Source: Alphaproteobacteria bacterium
Lineage (GTDB): Bacteria > Pseudomonadota > Alphaproteobacteria > Sphingomonadales > Sphingomonadaceae
Direction: 5' to 3'
Assembly: GCA_019239415.1 (NCBI GenBank)
Contig: JAFAZW010000077.1
Coordinates: forward strand, 1-46,185
DNA: 46,185 nt
Part shown: positions 43,110 through 46,185 of the stretch, in pieces
How the letters are laid out: every line of letters begins with the position of its first letter
Numbering within the stretch: position 1 is the first letter of the stretch
Translations under genes and position numbers: made by a program
Notes under the pieces: generated by a model
What the model was told of the DNA's origin: nothing
The model's input: the letters and a program-made list of their open reading frames with translations, nothing else
The model's database searches: none

Positions 43110-44513
43110 TCACTGCCCGTCGTCGAACCGCCGGCGCTGCGGGCCGCCGGCGAGCGGCAGGCGGGATTCGTCGACGATGCTTCCCGCCTTCATGACGAGG
43201 GCAATGGCCTTCGCGTTGCCGATGTCCGCCGCCGGGTCCGCGTTCAGGAGGACCGCGTCGGCGAGCTTGCCCTCGGCGATGCTGCCCATCTCGTCCTCGC
43301 GGCCGAGCAGGCGGGCGCCGTTCAAGGTGGCGATCCTGAGGATGTGCAGATTGGGGATGCCGGCCTCGGCGAGCAGCTCGAGCTCGCGGTGGGTGGCGGC
43401 GCCGCTGGTCGCGTCGGTGCCGAGCGCGACGAGGCCGCCGGCGGCGTCGATGCGGCGGAGGTTGTCCTGGAGGATCGGCGTCTGCGTCTGCCAATATTGG
43501 CGCCAGGCGCGGCGGTAGAGGTCTGGGCTCCCTCTGAGCGCGGTCTCGCCGCCCGCGGCGGCGATGCGCTTCAATTCCGCGCGCTGAGCCGGCGACATGG
43601 TGGCGACGTAGAGGGGCTGGTCGAGATAGTCGGGATGGTCGTGGAGGCGGCCGTAATTGTCGCCGATCGTCACGGTGCTCGCCACCGGGATGCGCTTGGC
43701 GGCGAGCAGCTTCACGAAGGCGTCGGTGACGGGGCCCTGGGCGGGCGTATGGGCGAGGCTGTCGACGCCGGAGAAGATCGCCTCGCGCGCCCGCGCCTCG
43801 TTCGAGATGTGGACGGTCGTGCGGACGCCGTGGTCGTTGTAATATTCGACGATGTGCTGGAGGAGGTCCTTCGGCAGGATCGGGATGAGCGGCCGGGCGC
43901 CCCAGCCCTCCTCATCATAGGTGATCTTCTGGACGTCCGGGTGCTGGCTGTCGAGCTGCGCCTGGAGGGCGGCGCGCCCCTCGGGCCAGTGCTCGATGGT
44001 GACGGCCATGCCGGCGCCGTGGCTGCCGGGATAGGTGACGAGGTTGCCGGTGGCGAAGATGCGCGGGGCGAGGATGCGGCCGGCGCGCTCGTCGGCGCGC
44101 AGCGGCAGGATGTTGGCCGGGTCGTTGCCGACGTCGAGCACGGTGGTGACGCCGGCATAGAGATAGCTCGCCAGCGCCTGGAGCGCGGCATTGCGGTCGA
44201 CCGTCGCCCCGCCCCCCGGCACGGCCCCGGCGACCGATCCGGCGAGGTGGATGTGGATATCGATGAGCCCGGGGATGAGGAACTTGCCGCGGCCGTCGAT
44301 GACGCGGCCCTGCGGCGGCCCGGCGCGGCCGCTCGGGAGGATCGCGACGAAGCGGCCGCCGTCGACGACGACGCTCATGTCCGGCCGCGGCGGCGCGCCC
44401 GTGCCGTCGATCAGCGTGACGTGCTGGAAGGTCCAGCGCTCGGCGGCGGCGGGGCCGGACAGGAGCGCGAGCGCGGCCGCGACGAGGGCGCCGAGGCGCT
44501 TGGCGGTGGTCAT
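43110..44513 (-). CDS. Amidohydrolase family protein, exported
   Basis: A 467-residue metal-dependent hydrolase with a signal peptide (LGALVAAALALLSGPAAAE). The metal motif HIH is in IPGLIDIHIHLAG, and a late GTDATSGA carries the Asp ligand. TLIDGTGAPPRPDMSVVVDG and GSIAEGKLADAVLLNADP are the flanking beta-sandwich strands of imidazolonepropionase-like or cyclic-amide hydrolases. The conserved HTPAQGPVTDAF and DVGNDPANIL also fit. Substrate unknown. Convergent with the fusion regulator gene. Confidence 0.9.
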   Translation of the reverse strand: MTTAKRLGALVAAALALLSGPAAAERWTFQHVTLIDGTGAPPRPDMSVVVDGGRFVAILPSGRAGPPQGRVIDGRGKFLIPGLIDIHIHLAGSVAGAVPGGGATVDRNAALQALASYLYAGVTTVLDVGNDPANILPLRADERAGRILAPRIFATGNLVTYPGSHGAGMAVTIEHWPEGRAALQAQLDSQHPDVQKITYDEEGWGARPLIPILPKDLLQHIVEYYNDHGVRTTVHISNEARAREAIFSGVDSLAHTPAQGPVTDAFVKLLAAKRIPVASTVTIGDNYGRLHDHPDYLDQPLYVATMSPAQRAELKRIAAAGGETALRGSPDLYRRAWRQYWQTQTPILQDNLRRIDAAGGLVALGTDATSGAATHRELELLAEAGIPNLHILRIATLNGARLLGREDEMGSIAEGKLADAVLLNADPAADIGNAKAIALVMKAGSIVDESRLPLAGGPQRRRFDDGQ

Positions 44514-44635
44514 GGTCGGTTTCCCCCGATGCGGCGTCCTGCCGCGCCTACCTTGTCGAGGGAGCGCACCGGGATCAACCGCCGCGGCGCGGCTTTCCCG
44601 GCCGCAATGCGAATGCTAGGGGCCCACCACATCCA

Positions 44636-44722
44636 CCGTTCGGGCTGAGCCTGTCGAAGCCCCGTCCTTCCTCTCTGCGCCGCAAGCGAAGGACAGCCCT
44701 TCGACAAGCTCAGGGCGAACGG
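44636..44722. repeat. Inverted repeat of the GTTCG-GCTGAGC-TTCGA type
   Basis: Left arm CCGTTCGGGCTGAGCCTGTC GAAG, right arm CTTCGACAAGCTCAGGGCGAACGG, facing each other across about 40 bases. A fragment of the same family is inside the terminase small subunit gene at about 33007-33030. It sits just before the thiolase gene. Confidence 0.85.
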
Positions 44723-44747
44723 CTTTGACCTCGAAGGAGTTTCGATC

Positions 44748-45932
<1,185 letters not shown>

Positions 45933-46102
45933 GCGTCGGTCCTCAGCGCCAGGAGCCGCTCTCCGCGGCGATGCCAGCCGTCGGCGGCAGCCTCAACACG
46001 ACGTTCGCCAACTTTTCGACGTCGATGGGGTCGCAAGAGCCGGGCACGGGGCGGCGGTCGCGGGGCCTTTGCCGGGCCGGCGGCGCGCGCTACCGCAGCG
46101 CG

Positions 46103-46185
46103 ATGTCCGCCGCGCCGACCGTCTACATCATCAGCTGGTGCCGCGATCCGGCGCTCCTCTACGGCGCGACGATGGTGTTCGCGAC
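46103..46185 (+). CDS. Start of an unidentified gene, truncated by the window end
   Basis: From ATG 46103 the frame reads MSAAPTVYIISWCRDPALLY then GATMVFA and is open to the last base. The beginning of a Rossmann-like strand (TVYIISW) resembles the first strand of glycosyltransferases, but 27 residues are too few to decide. The frame is also open further upstream. The 170 bases between it and the thiolase stop show nothing else. Confidence 0.4.
   Translation, partial: MSAAPTVYIISWCRDPALLYGATMVFA

Overview
This is chromosomal DNA from a high-GC alphaproteobacterium, most likely a member of the Sphingomonadales. The evidence is the nadD-rsfS-rlmH-envC-ctpA order, the alphaproteobacterial phaR and coq7 genes, a gene-transfer-agent style terminase pair, and many copies of the short REP-like palindromes common in that order. 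No tRNA, rRNA or CRISPR array was seen.

Layout. 1-6060: end of a nitronate monooxygenase gene, a Tat-exported DUF885 protein, a PAS-PAS hybrid histidine kinase, a small membrane peptide and an XRE-type regulator. 6237-12288: ptsP, a RodZ-like protein, cpoB and tilS. 12317-16432: a second DUF885 protein, an SGNH hydrolase and a two-gene ABC exporter. 16711-23061, all minus strand: two paralogous secreted proteins, coq7, dsbB, ctpA, an envC-like gene, rlmH, rsfS and nadD. 23138-28181: a DUF3667 membrane protein, a small secreted protein, ftsH and two membrane or secreted unknowns. 28340-28989: a brnT/brnA toxin-antitoxin pair whose toxin frame is broken. 29131-31990: a visibly AT-richer island. 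32345-35343: orphan phage/GTA terminase genes between near-identical direct repeats. 35423-46185: phaR and a divergent PhaC-like protein, an Imm63-type immunity protein, a YciI protein, an outer-membrane barrel, kup with a divergent KdpD/KdpE-like fusion regulator, an amidohydrolase, a thiolase and the start of one more gene.

The most striking content is in the island. The 218-residue protein at 31334-31990 (minus) can be aligned, largely without gaps, to cnidarian fluorescent proteins over nearly its whole length. It keeps the GxGxGRP strand, the PLPF lid, the Arg96-equivalent and the chromophore Gly. The chromophore Tyr is replaced by Met and the catalytic Glu by Gln. It overlaps a downstream SSS-like transporter gene that carries a one-base frameshift, and a further membrane protein follows. 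I know of no described bacterial operon of this kind.

The second notable system is the protein at 41751-43091, divergent from kup. It fuses a KdpD-type membrane domain, a GAF-like region and a histidine-less dimerisation helix directly to a KdpE-type winged helix, with no kinase ATPase or receiver domain. It looks like a membrane-bound one-component regulator. A third theme is a family of roughly 25-bp palindromes that sit around genes (both ends of ftsH) and also inside coding sequence (terminase large subunit). A different palindrome sits in brnT. All statements about families rest on recall and reading of the sequence; no searches were run.
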